A stretch of DNA of 64,000 nt from Vibrio ishigakensis (GCF_024347675.1 NZ_AP024882.1:682001-746000), one strand, 5' to 3'. Shown: positions 1 through 8,773, counted from the first letter of the stretch. The notes: a model not told the origin generated them from the letters alone. Made by a program: numbers and translations.

Positions 1-498
1 ATCAACAAAGGAGAGATGGTCAGTCGTGTTAATACGGCGAACCTCATGTATCCAAAGCCTATTCAAGAGGTAATGCTTAATCTGGTGGATAGCCATGATA
101 CGTCACGCATCAAGACCTTGTGTGATGGTGATGAACGTAGGGCTAAGCTGTTGTTTGCCTTCTTGTTTACTCAACCTGGAAGCCCATGTATTTTCTATGG
201 CTCAGAGATAGGCATGCAGGGTACCATTAACATGTCGGCCCGTAACTGCATGGACTGGAGTGAAGAGGCACATCAAAGTCCGATGAAGCCGTTTATCAAG
301 AGCCTAATCGAGCTCAGAAAAGAAAACGGTCACTTTATCGGACACAGCCTAGAATGGCTGGAGACTGGCGCGGAAAAAGTGGTGGCGTACAGGATCGGTA
401 ACTTGTTGGTGATTCTAAGTAACAGTGACCAAGCGGAAACGGCTGAGATTCAAGGCCAACGTTTTGAGCTTGAACCTTACGGATTACGCTTGAGCTAA
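1..498 (+). CDS. GH13 cyclomaltodextrinase/neopullulanase-like enzyme, C-terminal part (5' end outside window)
   Basis: The reading frame is open from base 1, so the start lies left of the window. The ATG at 16 is not taken as the start because similarity to the full-length paralog at 50909-52648 extends across it. The visible part carries GH13 region IV (DSHDTSR, with the transition-state Asp after SH), the QPGSP.IFYGSE block that follows it in the family, and the C-terminal beta-sandwich. GH13_20-type enzymes hydrolyse alpha-1,4 linkages in short malto-oligosaccharides and cyclodextrins, usually in the cytoplasm. No signal peptide can be judged. It is the left member of three GH13 genes of this type in the window; exact substrate is inferred only from family. 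Confidence 0.88.
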   Translation: MNKGEMVSRVNTANLMYPKPIQEVMLNLVDSHDTSRIKTLCDGDERRAKLLFAFLFTQPGSPCIFYGSEIGMQGTINMSARNCMDWSEEAHQSPMKPFIKSLIELRKENGHFIGHSLEWLETGAEKVVAYRIGNLLVILSNSDQAETAEIQGQRFELEPYGLRLS

Positions 499-510
499 TC
501 TGAGAAATTA

Positions 511-540
511 AGGCACATCAAGCTCGATGTGCCTTTTTTA
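511..540 (+). terminator. Rho-independent terminator after the GH13 gene
   Basis: An 8-bp stem GGCACATC/GATGTGCC with a 6-base loop is followed by a run of T. It sits 13 bases after the stop codon and separates the GH13 gene from the SGNH hydrolase gene. Confidence 0.8.
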
Positions 541-565
541 GTTTGTTGCATGCTAAGGAGATTTT

Positions 566-1141
566 ATGGATGTCGACAACCAAAACTGTCCGGTGGATAA
601 ATATCTGGCACAGACGCGATTGTTTGACGAGCTAGTGCAGGCTTCGGATTGGGTATTCCTCGGAGATAGCATTACCAATGCTGGTCGTTGGGGGGAGCTG
701 TTTCCTTCTAAGCGTGTCGCGAATAGGGGTATAGATGGCGACACTATAGTAGGTATGCTCGGAAGACTAGACTCTGTACTTGCTACTGAGCCCGACACGG
801 TTTTCTTGCTTGCTGGTATCAATGACATTGCCCAAGACCGAACGCCTGAGCGCATCATGGAAAGTTACCGAAAGGTGGTGGATACTCTGACTAAGCAAGG
901 TGTTCGTGTCGTATTGCAATCAACCATTTTGACCAATAACCCTGATTGGAATCAGAGTGTTGATAAGCTCAATGGTCTGATTGAAGAGCTGGCTAGATCG
1001 CAAGGTCTTACCCTGATCGATCTAAATAGTTTGTTTGCTGAGCGCGGCACAATTAAATCAGAGGCCACGTTTGACGGCGTACATCTGCAAGGGGATATGT
1101 ATCTGCAGTGGCGCGATAAACTGCTTGCTGAGGCGGTGTAA
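566..1141 (+). CDS. SGNH/GDSL-family hydrolase (probable carbohydrate or acyl esterase)
   Basis: The 191-residue protein has the SGNH blocks in order: GDSIT with the nucleophilic Ser near residue 35, NRGIDGDT with the oxyanion Gly, AGINDI with the oxyanion Asn, and DGVHL near the C terminus with the catalytic Asp and His. There is no clear signal peptide, so it is probably cytoplasmic. A good ribosome site (AAGGAG) lies just before the ATG at 566. Family members remove acetyl or longer acyl groups from sugars, lipids or thioesters. Beside sugar hydrolases and two deacetylase genes in this locus, a role in de-esterifying an oligosaccharide is a reasonable inference, but the substrate cannot be read from sequence. 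Confidence 0.85.
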   Translation: MDVDNQNCPVDKYLAQTRLFDELVQASDWVFLGDSITNAGRWGELFPSKRVANRGIDGDTIVGMLGRLDSVLATEPDTVFLLAGINDIAQDRTPERIMESYRKVVDTLTKQGVRVVLQSTILTNNPDWNQSVDKLNGLIEELARSQGLTLIDLNSLFAERGTIKSEATFDGVHLQGDMYLQWRDKLLAEAV

Positions 1142-1160
1142 TTCTACTGTATCATCTAGG

Positions 1161-1188
1161 GTTGCGGCACCGTATGCAGCGCCGCAAC
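1161..1188. repeat. Inverted repeat between convergent genes
   Basis: A perfect 8-bp stem GTTGCGGC/GCCGCAAC with a 12-base loop lies between the SGNH gene and the convergent small lipoprotein gene. There is no T-run on either side, so it is at most a weak bidirectional terminator. Confidence 0.4.
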
Positions 1189-1207
1189 TCACTGACCTTG
1201 CGCGAGG

Positions 1208-1498
1208 TTAGTTATGTGATGATTGATAGCGGGTTTGAGAAGTGATTCTATTTCGCTGGCTGTTATATCGATCAAAGCTTGGCTTATTTTCACGACCAAG
1301 TTCATAACGCGCAACATATTCCGAATTAACATTGCGGCACAAGCCATCGTATGGAAGCTGCTCTTTCCCTGCTTTATATCCATCTTGCTGACAAATCTCA
1401 TTGATTTGCTCTTGAGACAGATTAGCGTGATTGTTTCCTCCAGCGCATCCCACAATTGAACCACCTAATAGTAAAACAAATAACACTTTCTTAAACAT
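1208..1498 (-). CDS. Small DUF2799-like lipoprotein
   Basis: This 96-residue protein starts with a lipoprotein signal peptide: positively charged N terminus, hydrophobic stretch LFVLLLGGSIVG, then Cys-18 in a GSIVGC lipobox. The mature part has the spaced C, DG and YELG residues of the DUF2799 family of small outer-membrane or periplasmic lipoproteins, whose function is unknown. A clear ribosome site (TAAGGAG) precedes the ATG. It is transcribed alone, convergent with the SGNH gene, and may be unrelated to the sugar locus. The family call rests on pattern only. Confidence 0.75.
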   Translation of the reverse strand: MFKKVLFVLLLGGSIVGCAGGNNHANLSQEQINEICQQDGYKAGKEQLPYDGLCRNVNSEYVARYELGRENKPSFDRYNSQRNRITSQTRYQSSHN

Positions 1499-1647
1499 AA
1501 TGGCTCCTTACTTATTGTTGGCACGAGATCATTATAGGCCGAACTGCATCCTGTGTATGTCATTATTAATAATTTACTCTCTCAATAAATTGTAACTTAT
1601 TGTTTTTATTGGGTAATAAATTTTGATCTTGATCGGACTTTTTATAA

Positions 1648-1662
1648 GGTTAATCGTTAAAC
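1648..1662. promoter_or_regulatory. Possible operator, GGTTAA-type palindrome (imperfect)
   Basis: GGTTAATCGTTAAAC resembles the palindrome that recurs upstream of sugar genes in this window, with a central CG and a poor right arm. It is the weakest copy listed. Confidence 0.35.
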
Positions 1663-1833
1663 TATTGTGTCGGTAATATTGCTGGTATGGTTTTTGTTTG
1701 TTGCTTTTTTGTGGGTTGTGAAAATGGACTGCGTTCTAGTTCGAAGCACTACTAGGCCCACCATATATAGAGTTAGTTCGATTTAAGCTTTTTTTGAGTG
1801 GTGGAAGTGGCGCTAGAAATATTCAATTATGTG

Positions 1834-1851
1834 TGGTTAAACCATTAACCA
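1834..1851. promoter_or_regulatory. Operator candidate, GGTTAA-type palindrome
   Basis: TGGTTAA-ACCA-TTAACCA is a perfect 7-bp inverted repeat 219 bases upstream of the lipoprotein start at 2070. It matches the palindrome family found at several other promoters here. A LacI-type repressor is the likeliest binder by appearance; no such gene is in the window. Confidence 0.6.
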
Positions 1852-2069
1852 GTATGCATCTGGTCAATAAGAAGAAATGTGAGAATTTCATCACACTAAG
1901 CGCGCGTAAAGCCTTCTCCTATGAATAATTGTTAGATTAAACATTTTAATCATGTGTAATTAGCCCCTAATTAGGGATTAAAGTAGCGTTGGTCTTAGAT
2001 AAAAAGGGTGCAGCCGATAGTTTGTGGGCTGATACCGGAAAGTTTCATAATTAGAAATAGGTTAACTAT

Positions 2070-2576
2070 ATGATTAATAATAAGAAAGCGCTGATCCTTG
2101 CCCTATGCTCCACAGCCCTATGGGGTTGCCAGTCTACTGGTAAAGATGTTGTCCTTGAGCCAGCAGCAGTGCCAGCCGACCTAGAAGCCTTCATGATGGC
2201 GTGTGATAACCCTGATCACAACTACCGCGAAGGCGTAAGCAAGAAGTTTATCTATGTTTCTGGTGCGTTTACTGACAGCTACTGGGCACTGCATGACGAC
2301 CGCCTAATGCAGTACAAAGGCAACAACGTGTATCAGCTGGTTCATGAAGAGCATGAAGGCATCTTCGACATCCAGTTTGCTAAAGCTGGTTGGACAGATG
2401 TGTACATCTTTGAAAACAGCAGATACTGGACCCCTGAAGTTCCTTCGTACATGAAGCGTGGTGGCTTTGCTAAGCCATCAACGGTTGAATTCAAAGAGCC
2501 AGGTAAATATGTTTGGTCTCTTAAGTTAGATGAAAATGGCAAAGAGCAATACGGCATGATTGCTAAGTGCAGTTAA
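2070..2576 (+). CDS. Lipoprotein with an E-set/carbohydrate-binding-like domain
   Basis: The 168-residue protein begins with a lipoprotein signal peptide ending in LWGC (Cys-20). The rest resembles a single immunoglobulin-like E-set module of the type that binds alpha-glucans in amylases and pullulanases: F-I-Y-V-S-G, then W-A-L near its middle, V-Y-Q-L, and F-D-I-Q-F-A-K...W. A role in holding oligosaccharide at the cell surface or in the periplasm is inferred. It has its own upstream region with GGTTAA-type palindromes and its own terminator. It lies just before the porin gene, which has the same operators, so the two may serve uptake together. The domain assignment is by pattern and not certain. 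Confidence 0.65.
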   Translation: MINNKKALILALCSTALWGCQSTGKDVVLEPAAVPADLEAFMMACDNPDHNYREGVSKKFIYVSGAFTDSYWALHDDRLMQYKGNNVYQLVHEEHEGIFDIQFAKAGWTDVYIFENSRYWTPEVPSYMKRGGFAKPSTVEFKEPGKYVWSLKLDENGKEQYGMIAKCS

Positions 2577-2597
2577 TTTCAACTTAGATGTATAAAT

Positions 2598-2622
2598 GCC
2601 GCCATTTTGATGGCGGCTTTTT
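2598..2622 (+). terminator. Rho-independent terminator after the lipoprotein gene
   Basis: A perfect 8-bp stem GCCGCCAT/ATGGCGGC with a TTTG loop is followed by TTTTT. Confidence 0.88.
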
Positions 2623-2886
2623 GTGTTTTTCTTATTTGGAATAATTAGTTAATTCGCTCGTCGATTAATAATATTTTAAGGCAATAAATATATTTTATTA
2701 CTCGAAATATATCATTATTTTAGTGATGAATTAATTGGTGGCTTGTTCTAATTTTTTGAACCGACCCGTTTTGGTCTAAATGGACCGGTGTATGGAAACC
2801 TTAGACCACTCATGGCCTGGTGTGCAGTGATTTTACCCCATGTCTCACTTGTCAAATTTGGTCTTGAGTAAATTTAAATAAAGTGA

Positions 2887-2902
2887 GGTTAATCTATTAA
2901 CC
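2887..2902. promoter_or_regulatory. Operator candidate, GGTTAA-type palindrome
   Basis: GGTTAA-TCTA-TTAACC is a perfect 6-bp inverted repeat about 190 bases before the porin start. Confidence 0.6.
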
Positions 2903-2996
2903 AGAGTTATAACCTTATTTGGATTTAAATTGGTGCTTATTTGTGATTATTGTCCCGTTTATTTTGTCACAGGAAGTAACCGTGAAGGGGTTGAGA

Positions 2997-3013
2997 GGTT
3001 AAACGTTTTAAGC
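2997..3013. promoter_or_regulatory. Operator candidate, GGTTAAAC-type palindrome with central CG
   Basis: GGTTAAACGTTTTAAGC has the AAACGTTT-like core typical of LacI-family operators. It is 80 bases before the porin start codon and pairs with the site at 2887. Confidence 0.6.
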
Positions 3014-3092
3014 AAATTTAATAAAGATGACACATTGGATATATTTTTCGTGTCTTACAAATCAAATTAAAATAATTAATTTCGGGGTTAAA

Positions 3093-4127
3093 ATGAAAAA
3101 GAAATATCTTGCCTTATGCGTAAGTAATGCACTTATCGTAACGTCCCTATCTTTGGGTTCAATGCAAGCACAAGCAAACTCAGACCTTACATTTTCTGAC
3201 AAGATCGTCAAAGTGAATGGCCACGTTGGTCTAATCGCTGAGACTCAAGATACGGTTTACTATGATCCAACAGGGAGTAAAACAGGTAAAGCTACCTACC
3301 GTGAAAACTCCATAATAGATACTGCTCTTACCTTTCAGGAATACCCTTTAGATATCTTTTATGCCTTTAAGCAGTTTACTGATGAATACCGCTCTGCCGA
3401 TGGCTTAGATAATCAGTTGGAAGAGGGTCTAAAGCACCTTATCTTGCTTTCAACCGATTACTACATTGGTAACGGGCTCAATGTAGGTGCTTCACTAAAC
3501 AATGAATTTGCCAGTTCAGACCGAGTATATAGTGGCCCATGGATCAACGGCCGATATGGCAAATCAGAGCATCTACTGGAGGCAAGCGCTTTCGTCGACT
3601 ACTGGAACAGTCGCCAAGGTTTCGGTGCCTATAGCTATGCTACCTACAAGTACAGCAACTTGGTTAACGACCAACAAGCAGGTGCTGATTGGGGTGACTA
3701 TGACATCAATGGCTGGGCAATTTCTACTAGACCAACTATGAACTTTGATTCCATCAACATAGGTGTAGAGTTCTATTATGGGAAAGACGAATCCACGGGC
3801 AATGTGACAGATTCCCACCTGCAAGACTTTGAGGAGTGGTTAGTCGAGCCATCCATCAGCTATACAGGTCCATACGGTACACTGACAGTACGCCATCGCT
3901 ACGCACAACAAACTACCACGCAAAACGGTGGTCAAGATGAGTACTTCACCACAGTTAACAAAACCACTATCGGGTACAATTACAGCTACAACAGCTGGCG
4001 TCTAGGCGGTGAAGTAGAGTTCACTCATAACGACAATGAGGCGGATACTTCTTGGTCAGGCGGCAAAATCGATAACGGCAAAAACGAAGTTACTCGCTTC
4101 ATGATTTTTGGTCAGTACGCGTTCTAA
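3093..4127 (+). CDS. Outer-membrane porin (monomeric, OmpG-like or oligosaccharide-specific)
   Basis: The 344-residue product begins MKKKYLALC and has a signal peptide with likely cleavage after AQA-28. The start at 3093 is chosen over an in-frame upstream codon at 3027 because the signal peptide begins there and a G-rich ribosome site precedes it. The mature part alternates polar and aromatic/hydrophobic residues, is rich in Tyr and Trp, and ends in Phe (GQYAF), the C-terminal signature of outer-membrane beta barrels. About 316 residues fits a 14-16-strand monomeric barrel. Given its place in a glycan locus with two operator palindromes upstream, oligosaccharide entry is the likely job. No exact porin family is assigned. 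Confidence 0.78.
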   Translation: MKKKYLALCVSNALIVTSLSLGSMQAQANSDLTFSDKIVKVNGHVGLIAETQDTVYYDPTGSKTGKATYRENSIIDTALTFQEYPLDIFYAFKQFTDEYRSADGLDNQLEEGLKHLILLSTDYYIGNGLNVGASLNNEFASSDRVYSGPWINGRYGKSEHLLEASAFVDYWNSRQGFGAYSYATYKYSNLVNDQQAGADWGDYDINGWAISTRPTMNFDSINIGVEFYYGKDESTGNVTDSHLQDFEEWLVEPSISYTGPYGTLTVRHRYAQQTTTQNGGQDEYFTTVNKTTIGYNYSYNSWRLGGEVEFTHNDNEADTSWSGGKIDNGKNEVTRFMIFGQYAF

Positions 4128-4137
4128 AGAGTTTTAC

Positions 4138-5088
4138 ATGATATCCATACTAGAAATTAAACAAATCTTAAATGCTCAGGCTTTTGGTGACCCATCAGTA
4201 TCTATCGATAAGGTAGTACCCTTGGACTGCGAAGAGAGGGGAGGTCTTGCGATTGTCTTTAGGCAGAGCGATTTGAATTTGATTTCTGGTTCTCAGGCCG
4301 ATGTCATCGTCGGCCCTGAGGCGATATTAAACAAAGCGTCACTAGCGAAAACTAAGTTGGTGGTGAAGAAGTTTGAGGTAGAGAGGATCAATCAGGTCTT
4401 CTTGATGCTTAAACAGATGCAGGTGCAAAAAGCGGCTCAACAGGCATCGAGCCTAGAACCGACCCCTGAGTTCGACAAGGTCAGTATAGGCGTGGGCTGT
4501 AAAATTGGTAAGAACTGCTATTTTGCCCCAGGTGTGGTGATAGGGAATTTTGTGACCATAGGTGACAATGTCGCTATCAATGCTAACACCGTGATTAAAG
4601 ACAACACAGAGATAGGCAGTCACGTCATTATTGACTCAAACTGCTCAATCGGGAACAACAGCTTTGAGTACTTCACTGACATCAATGGTGATTATCAAAG
4701 ACTGCTTAGCCTAGGCAAGCTGGTGATAGAGGACCAGGTTGAGATCGGCTGTAATTGCACCATCGACCGCGGCACCTTAGGGGCCACTCGAATTGGGCGC
4801 AATACCAAGATAGATAACTTGGTGCAGATTGGACACGATGTAGAAATAGGTCGACGTTGTATTCTGGTGTCTCAGGTGGGTATCGCTGGTTGGACTAAGC
4901 TCGAAGACAACGTCATTTTGCATGGTCAGGTGGGTGTAACAGGAGGCATTACTATCGGTGCCAACACCATAGCGCACGGTCAAGCGGGTATTACTAAGTC
5001 TATCAAGCCAAACAGTCGTGTCTCCGGTTATCCAGCGCGTAATAGCAAGGATTTCCTGCGCAGTGTGTCTAAGCTAAACAGCCTTTAA
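4138..5088 (+). CDS. LpxD-like UDP-3-O-acylglucosamine N-acyltransferase paralog
   Basis: The 316-residue protein has an N-terminal LpxD uridine-binding-like domain (about 1-100) and a left-handed parallel beta helix made of hexapeptide repeats (about 115-300, I-G-x-x-x x-I pattern). The catalytic His of LpxD is present in NLVQIGHDV (His-233), while the second LpxD His appears replaced in GVTGGITIG. It starts 10 bases after the porin stop, so the two are probably cotranscribed; the ATG at 4138 is preferred to an upstream codon inside the porin gene. LpxD adds hydroxyacyl chains to UDP-GlcN in lipid A synthesis. The usual lpxD sits with lpxA and fabZ, so this is probably a second divergent acyltransferase acting on another amino sugar. 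Confidence 0.78.
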   Translation: MISILEIKQILNAQAFGDPSVSIDKVVPLDCEERGGLAIVFRQSDLNLISGSQADVIVGPEAILNKASLAKTKLVVKKFEVERINQVFLMLKQMQVQKAAQQASSLEPTPEFDKVSIGVGCKIGKNCYFAPGVVIGNFVTIGDNVAINANTVIKDNTEIGSHVIIDSNCSIGNNSFEYFTDINGDYQRLLSLGKLVIEDQVEIGCNCTIDRGTLGATRIGRNTKIDNLVQIGHDVEIGRRCILVSQVGIAGWTKLEDNVILHGQVGVTGGITIGANTIAHGQAGITKSIKPNSRVSGYPARNSKDFLRSVSKLNSL

Positions 5089-5109
5089 TTACACCACTGT
5101 TTCCTTCTT

Positions 5110-5148
5110 AAGACTGCCTGTAGATGTTCTCTCAGGCAGTCTTTTTTT
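5110..5148 (+). terminator. Rho-independent terminator after the LpxD-like gene
   Basis: A 10-bp stem AGACTGCCTG/CAGGCAGTCT with a 12-base loop is followed by TTTTTTT. It lies between convergent genes. Confidence 0.88.
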
Positions 5149-5153
5149 ATCCT

Positions 5154-6761
5154 CTACTCCTGTCCTATATATCGGACTGAAGTGAAGTCACACCAGGCTG
5201 GCTCACTGTTCAAGCTGACGCAGTACAGGCCACATACGGCGCCGGTGTAGTACATGGAAAGAAGCTCCTCTCCTTGCCATTCGCCCAACTCTATCTGTTG
5301 GTTATCTGCCTTGCATTGGAACCAATACTTGTCCCCCTCACAGGTTATGGTAAAGACAAATCTATTGTCCTTTGGCCAAGCAATCGACTGATTGATGATG
5401 GCCTTACTGGCGAGGGTGACTTGCAGTTGTGCCTTGTCACCGGTTTTACGCGCGGTTAGGCTGACAAACTTATCATCCTTTTGCACCACAGCAATTCCGG
5501 ATTCGCTGCAAACACTTGGGTCAAAACAGGCTTTGGCACTGAAGGTAAAGATAGAGCTTCGCTGGCGCATGCCGATAAACGCACTCTGCTTACGCTCTTC
5601 GAGGCGCTGCTCATTGCCAAGCAGTCTTAGGGTGTGGCTAGATGGAAGCAGTTCATAACGGGGCGTTTGCGGGGCACGTCTAAACAACCATTCATGGCTC
5701 AGGCTTTCTTGACTAAAGTCGTCGAAGTAGCAGAGGTCTCGATGTTGAATGCTTGTCTCAAATGGCGCCTCTATGCTCGGCTCTACCCGACCTGTGTCTG
5801 GCGCACATACTGGCCATTCGATATTCGCTCCTCGGTACATATGGTCATAGGCCTTTGGACCTCTTTCCCACATAACGGGTAGAAGGAAAGTCTCGCGACC
5901 CATGTTGGTTCTGTGGTTGGCGTGGTTGCGAACCCCTAGGCAAACCATATAGGTGCGACCATCTGCGAGTTCCACCAGATCACCATGGCCTGTGCTGTGT
6001 ACCCAGTTATCGTGAGCGAGATTGCGTGAGGTCAGGATGGGGTTTCGGTCATTGCTGAGATATGGCCCGGTAATGGATTGGCTTGAGGCGACCGTTACAG
6101 CATGACAATAGCCGGTGCCACCCTCAGCACACATTAGATAGTAGCGGCCCTTGCGTTTATAAAGGTGTGGCCCTTCGACCCAAATGCCGCCGGTTCCTCG
6201 CCATACAGGGTATCGCTCGCCAATCAGTTGCAGGGTTTCACTGTCTAGCTGTTGTATCCATATTTCGCCCTCAGAGTCATCGGCTCGAATTTCTGGAGTG
6301 TGGGTACCCACATACCAGATAGTGCCATCATCATCGAAGAAGATGTCCGGGTCGATACCCGGCGCACCTTTAACCACTATAGGTTTCGACCAAGGACCGG
6401 CAGGGTGATCTGCAGTAATGATAAAGTTAGTGCAATTATCTAGATGGGACTCTTGCCCTTCGGGAGCGTGATAGACATTGGTGGTGATGATATAGAACTT
6501 TCCCTGATGATAGCGAATCGATGGTGCGTGGATACCACCATCGGACTCCACGTCCATAAGGTTGATGCTATCGTCGAGCTGTTCTTGTCTATCTAGGCCA
6601 TAGCCAATTAGAGTCCAATTGGCTAAGTCTTTGCTGTGATGAATTGGCAGTCCTGGGAAGAACTCAAAGCTTGAGTTCACCAAATAAAAGTCGTCCCCAA
6701 CTCGCACAACAGAAGGATCAGGGTAGGCCCCTGGCAGGATAGGGTTCTTAATCAAGGTCAT
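5154..6761 (-). CDS. GH43 glycosidase (beta-xylosidase/arabinofuranosidase-like)
   Basis: The product is a five-bladed beta-propeller GH43 enzyme of 535 residues with a C-terminal beta-sandwich (about 320-535), the layout of subfamilies 11/12. The three catalytic carboxylates are visible: the base Asp in AYPDPS (residue 15), the pKa-tuning Asp in GIDPD (137) and the acid Glu in WVEGPH (196). The ATG at 6761 is preferred over a GTG at 6794 because family members begin with IKNPILPGAYPDPS. It has no signal peptide. Its start overlaps the end of the GH13 gene by 14 bases, so the two are translationally coupled. GH43 enzymes usually cut beta-xylosides or alpha-arabinosides, so the polymer may carry pentose branches; specificity is not visible. 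Confidence 0.9.
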   Translation of the reverse strand: MTLIKNPILPGAYPDPSVVRVGDDFYLVNSSFEFFPGLPIHHSKDLANWTLIGYGLDRQEQLDDSINLMDVESDGGIHAPSIRYHQGKFYIITTNVYHAPEGQESHLDNCTNFIITADHPAGPWSKPIVVKGAPGIDPDIFFDDDGTIWYVGTHTPEIRADDSEGEIWIQQLDSETLQLIGERYPVWRGTGGIWVEGPHLYKRKGRYYLMCAEGGTGYCHAVTVASSQSITGPYLSNDRNPILTSRNLAHDNWVHSTGHGDLVELADGRTYMVCLGVRNHANHRTNMGRETFLLPVMWERGPKAYDHMYRGANIEWPVCAPDTGRVEPSIEAPFETSIQHRDLCYFDDFSQESLSHEWLFRRAPQTPRYELLPSSHTLRLLGNEQRLEERKQSAFIGMRQRSSIFTFSAKACFDPSVCSESGIAVVQKDDKFVSLTARKTGDKAQLQVTLASKAIINQSIAWPKDNRFVFTITCEGDKYWFQCKADNQQIELGEWQGEELLSMYYTGAVCGLYCVSLNSEPAWCDFTSVRYIGQE

Positions 6762-8583
6762 AGCTTTGTACCACAATATTGAAGCTGTAAGCACTTAGGG
6801 TGCGGTCATTGATTGATAGCGAACTGTTATTGAAAGTGATTTCGCTGTCACTGTTGTTAAGCAGTAGGTAGACACGGTTATTGGCGGTTTGTTTTCGTAA
6901 GATGAAGGCATTGTGATCTGTGTCTATTTCCAGCCATTCAAACTCTAGGTTAGCCATAGCTGGGTTTTCTTTTCTTAGTGCAATCAATTGCTTAAGAAAA
7001 CTATGCAGTTCATGAGTGTGTGGCTGTGGCGACCATGGCATGCATTTTCTGCCATCATAAGGGGTGACGCCGGTTAGGCCCACTTCACTGCCGTAGTAGA
7101 TACAGGGAGCGCCGGGCATAAACATGTGCAGGGCGTAAACGAGCTTGGCTTTGCGAACGTCATTTTCACAAAAAGAGATGACTCGCTCAGTGTCTTGGGT
7201 ATCGGCAATATTAAACATGTTTGGAAGCATGTTTTTGGGGTAGTGAACAAGATAATCATGCAGATCCTTGATGAATTCAGTCGCTGTTTTCTTCTTATGC
7301 AGATACTTATCACCGATAAACTCAAGGATGTTGTATGTCACCTCAAAATTCATCATGCCATCAAATTGATTATCACGTAGCCAAGGATAGGAGCGGTCCC
7401 AATTCTCACCTATGACATACACGTGAGGGCTTACTTCTTTGAGGGTTTGCTTCAACTCTCGCCAAAAATCATGGGAGATCTCGATAGAGACATCCATGCG
7501 CCATGCATCCACACCAAATTCTTCTGTCCAATATTTGGCGGAGTTGATCAGATATGCGCGAGCTTCAGGGTTGGCATCATTCCATTTTGGCGCGAATGGG
7601 TTTAGGGCAAAGGTATGATAGTTAAGGTTATTCATTACCTCGTAGGTGAGGTTGGTTGGATCTATCTCTTTGGGGTCGAAGTTGATCACGGGCTCGCGCT
7701 CTATCACAAACCAATCAAAGTAGGGAGATTGTGCTCCTTTCTCAATAACATCTTGCCAATAAGGGTGTGCCCAACCACAGTGGTTGAAGACCCCATCTAG
7801 CATGATCTTTATGCCTCGCTTGTGGGCTTCGTCCACCAAACGCTTGAAGTCTTGGTTGCTGCCATATTGCGGATCTATTTGATAGTAGTCGTCGATGTCG
7901 TACTTGTGCGATGACTCGCCTTTGAACAGCGAATTGAAGTAGATACCACTGAAACCCAGGTCTTTGATGTAGTCCAGCTTTTGAATAATGCCTTCGATAT
8001 CGCCACCAAAATTAGTGAACTGGGTTTCACTGGTTTGGTCTCCCCATTCAATCGTGTGCTCATCATTAAGTTTGGGGTTCGCGTTGTTGAAGTAGTTGGG
8101 GAAAATCTGATACCAAACGGTCTGGTGTGCCCAAGAGGGTGGAGAGTAACGGTCCGCTTGGTTGAAGAATGGGTAGTGGAAGAAGTAGGGCATGATGCTA
8201 GAGCAGGCACTCTCGTAGTCAAACGCCAGATATTCTTCTTTTGTGATCACACCTTTAGGGCCGTAGAAAAAGTCCCCTTGTTGGCTGTGACCAATAAAAC
8301 CGTATCTTAGGCGCAGCGAGGGCTGGGTGATTTCCACAAACCAATAATCAAAAAATGCGTCGCTGTGCTCCTTTTGCATCTGGTCGTAGATGAAGCGATC
8401 GCGATCCAGTGACCAGTTTGCGTTGGCGGTTGGGTCCGGTTTCCAGTGATATGGGTCCCAGCCAACCACTTGCAGTGACTGTGCTTCCCCCTTGGCTACC
8501 CTTAGCCTTAGGTGCAAGGTATCCTTGCTAAATAAGTAACAATAGCGGCTCTTTATCTCGTGGAAAATGCTATGTTCGACCAT
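6748..8583 (-). CDS. GH13 cyclomaltodextrinase/neopullulanase-like enzyme with altered region IV
   Basis: The 611-residue protein has an N-terminal CBM34-like domain (about 1-140), a TIM barrel (about 150-520) and a C-terminal sandwich. Region I is DGVFNHCG. The nucleophile is Asp-364 (WRMDVS), the acid Glu-393 (VIGENW) and the transition-state Asp-464 (TQDTER). The His that normally precedes this last Asp (NHD/SHD) is Gln-463, a substitution not seen in the other two GH13_20-like genes here. It lacks a signal peptide, so acts in the cytoplasm on imported oligosaccharides. A GGTTAT-type palindrome and a TTGTA-N2-CACAA site lie just upstream. It is first gene of a pair with the GH43 gene. Confidence 0.9.
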   Translation of the reverse strand: MVEHSIFHEIKSRYCYLFSKDTLHLRLRVAKGEAQSLQVVGWDPYHWKPDPTANANWSLDRDRFIYDQMQKEHSDAFFDYWFVEITQPSLRLRYGFIGHSQQGDFFYGPKGVITKEEYLAFDYESACSSIMPYFFHYPFFNQADRYSPPSWAHQTVWYQIFPNYFNNANPKLNDEHTIEWGDQTSETQFTNFGGDIEGIIQKLDYIKDLGFSGIYFNSLFKGESSHKYDIDDYYQIDPQYGSNQDFKRLVDEAHKRGIKIMLDGVFNHCGWAHPYWQDVIEKGAQSPYFDWFVIEREPVINFDPKEIDPTNLTYEVMNNLNYHTFALNPFAPKWNDANPEARAYLINSAKYWTEEFGVDAWRMDVSIEISHDFWRELKQTLKEVSPHVYVIGENWDRSYPWLRDNQFDGMMNFEVTYNILEFIGDKYLHKKKTATEFIKDLHDYLVHYPKNMLPNMFNIADTQDTERVISFCENDVRKAKLVYALHMFMPGAPCIYYGSEVGLTGVTPYDGRKCMPWSPQPHTHELHSFLKQLIALRKENPAMANLEFEWLEIDTDHNAFILRKQTANNRVYLLLNNSDSEITFNNSSLSINDRTLSAYSFNIVVQSYDLD

Positions 8584-8597
8584 CAGATTTCCTCATT

Positions 8598-8609
8598 TTG
8601 TAATCACAA
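8598..8609. promoter_or_regulatory. GntR-type operator candidate
   Basis: TTGTAATCACAA matches TTGTA-N2-TACAA at 9 of 10 arm positions. It lies 15 bases upstream of the GH13 start, next to the ribosome site. Confidence 0.5.
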
Positions 8610-8654
8610 AAAATATGTGAACACGTTATGGAACCTCTACTTTTTGGTCAAATT

Positions 8655-8671
8655 GGTTATATGGTTTAACC
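8655..8671. promoter_or_regulatory. Operator candidate, GGTTA-type palindrome
   Basis: GGTTATATGGTTTAACC, a 17-base imperfect palindrome, lies 72 bases upstream of the GH13 start at 8583. Confidence 0.5.
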
Positions 8672-8746
8672 CTGCATTTTCCAGTTGTCATGTCAAAACC
8701 GGCTATTGCCTGCCAGATGCTGACCTTTGTTTAGGCCCTGTCATAC

Positions 8747-8773
8747 AGTAAAAACCCGCCAAACAGGCGGGTT
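8747..8773 (-). terminator. Rho-independent terminator of the radical-enzyme operon
   Basis: On the minus strand an 8-bp stem AACCCGCC/GGCGGGTT is followed by a T-run. It is 5 bases after the stop of the oxidoreductase gene and closes the four-gene operon. Confidence 0.88.

Larger units (their letters stand above)
1499..2069. other. Non-coding AT-rich region between divergent lipoprotein genes
   Basis: No convincing gene is present. It contains two copies of the GGTTAA-type palindrome (1648-1662, imperfect; 1834-1851, perfect 7-bp arms) upstream of the lipoprotein gene at 2070. A TGTGA...TCACA pair near 1878-1895 has an 8-base spacer, two more than a CRP site. Confidence 0.6.
2623..3092. other. 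Long leader region of the porin gene
   Basis: This AT-rich region has no supported gene. It carries two GGTTAA-type palindromes (2887-2902 and 2997-3013) upstream of the porin start, and is long enough to hold a regulated promoter and a 5' untranslated region. No riboswitch was recognised. Confidence 0.6.

Noticed and set aside
16..498. ATG at 16 as start of a 160-residue GH13 fragment gene
   Set aside because: The frame is open to base 1 and similarity to the gene at 50909 continues across the ATG, so it is an internal Met of a gene that starts outside the window.
1878..1895. TGTGA...TCACA as a CRP site
   Set aside because: The spacer is 8 bases rather than 6.
6759..6794. GTG at 6794 as start of the GH43 gene
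   Set aside because: It adds 11 residues before the conserved family N terminus and increases overlap with the GH13 gene; ATG at 6761 fits better.
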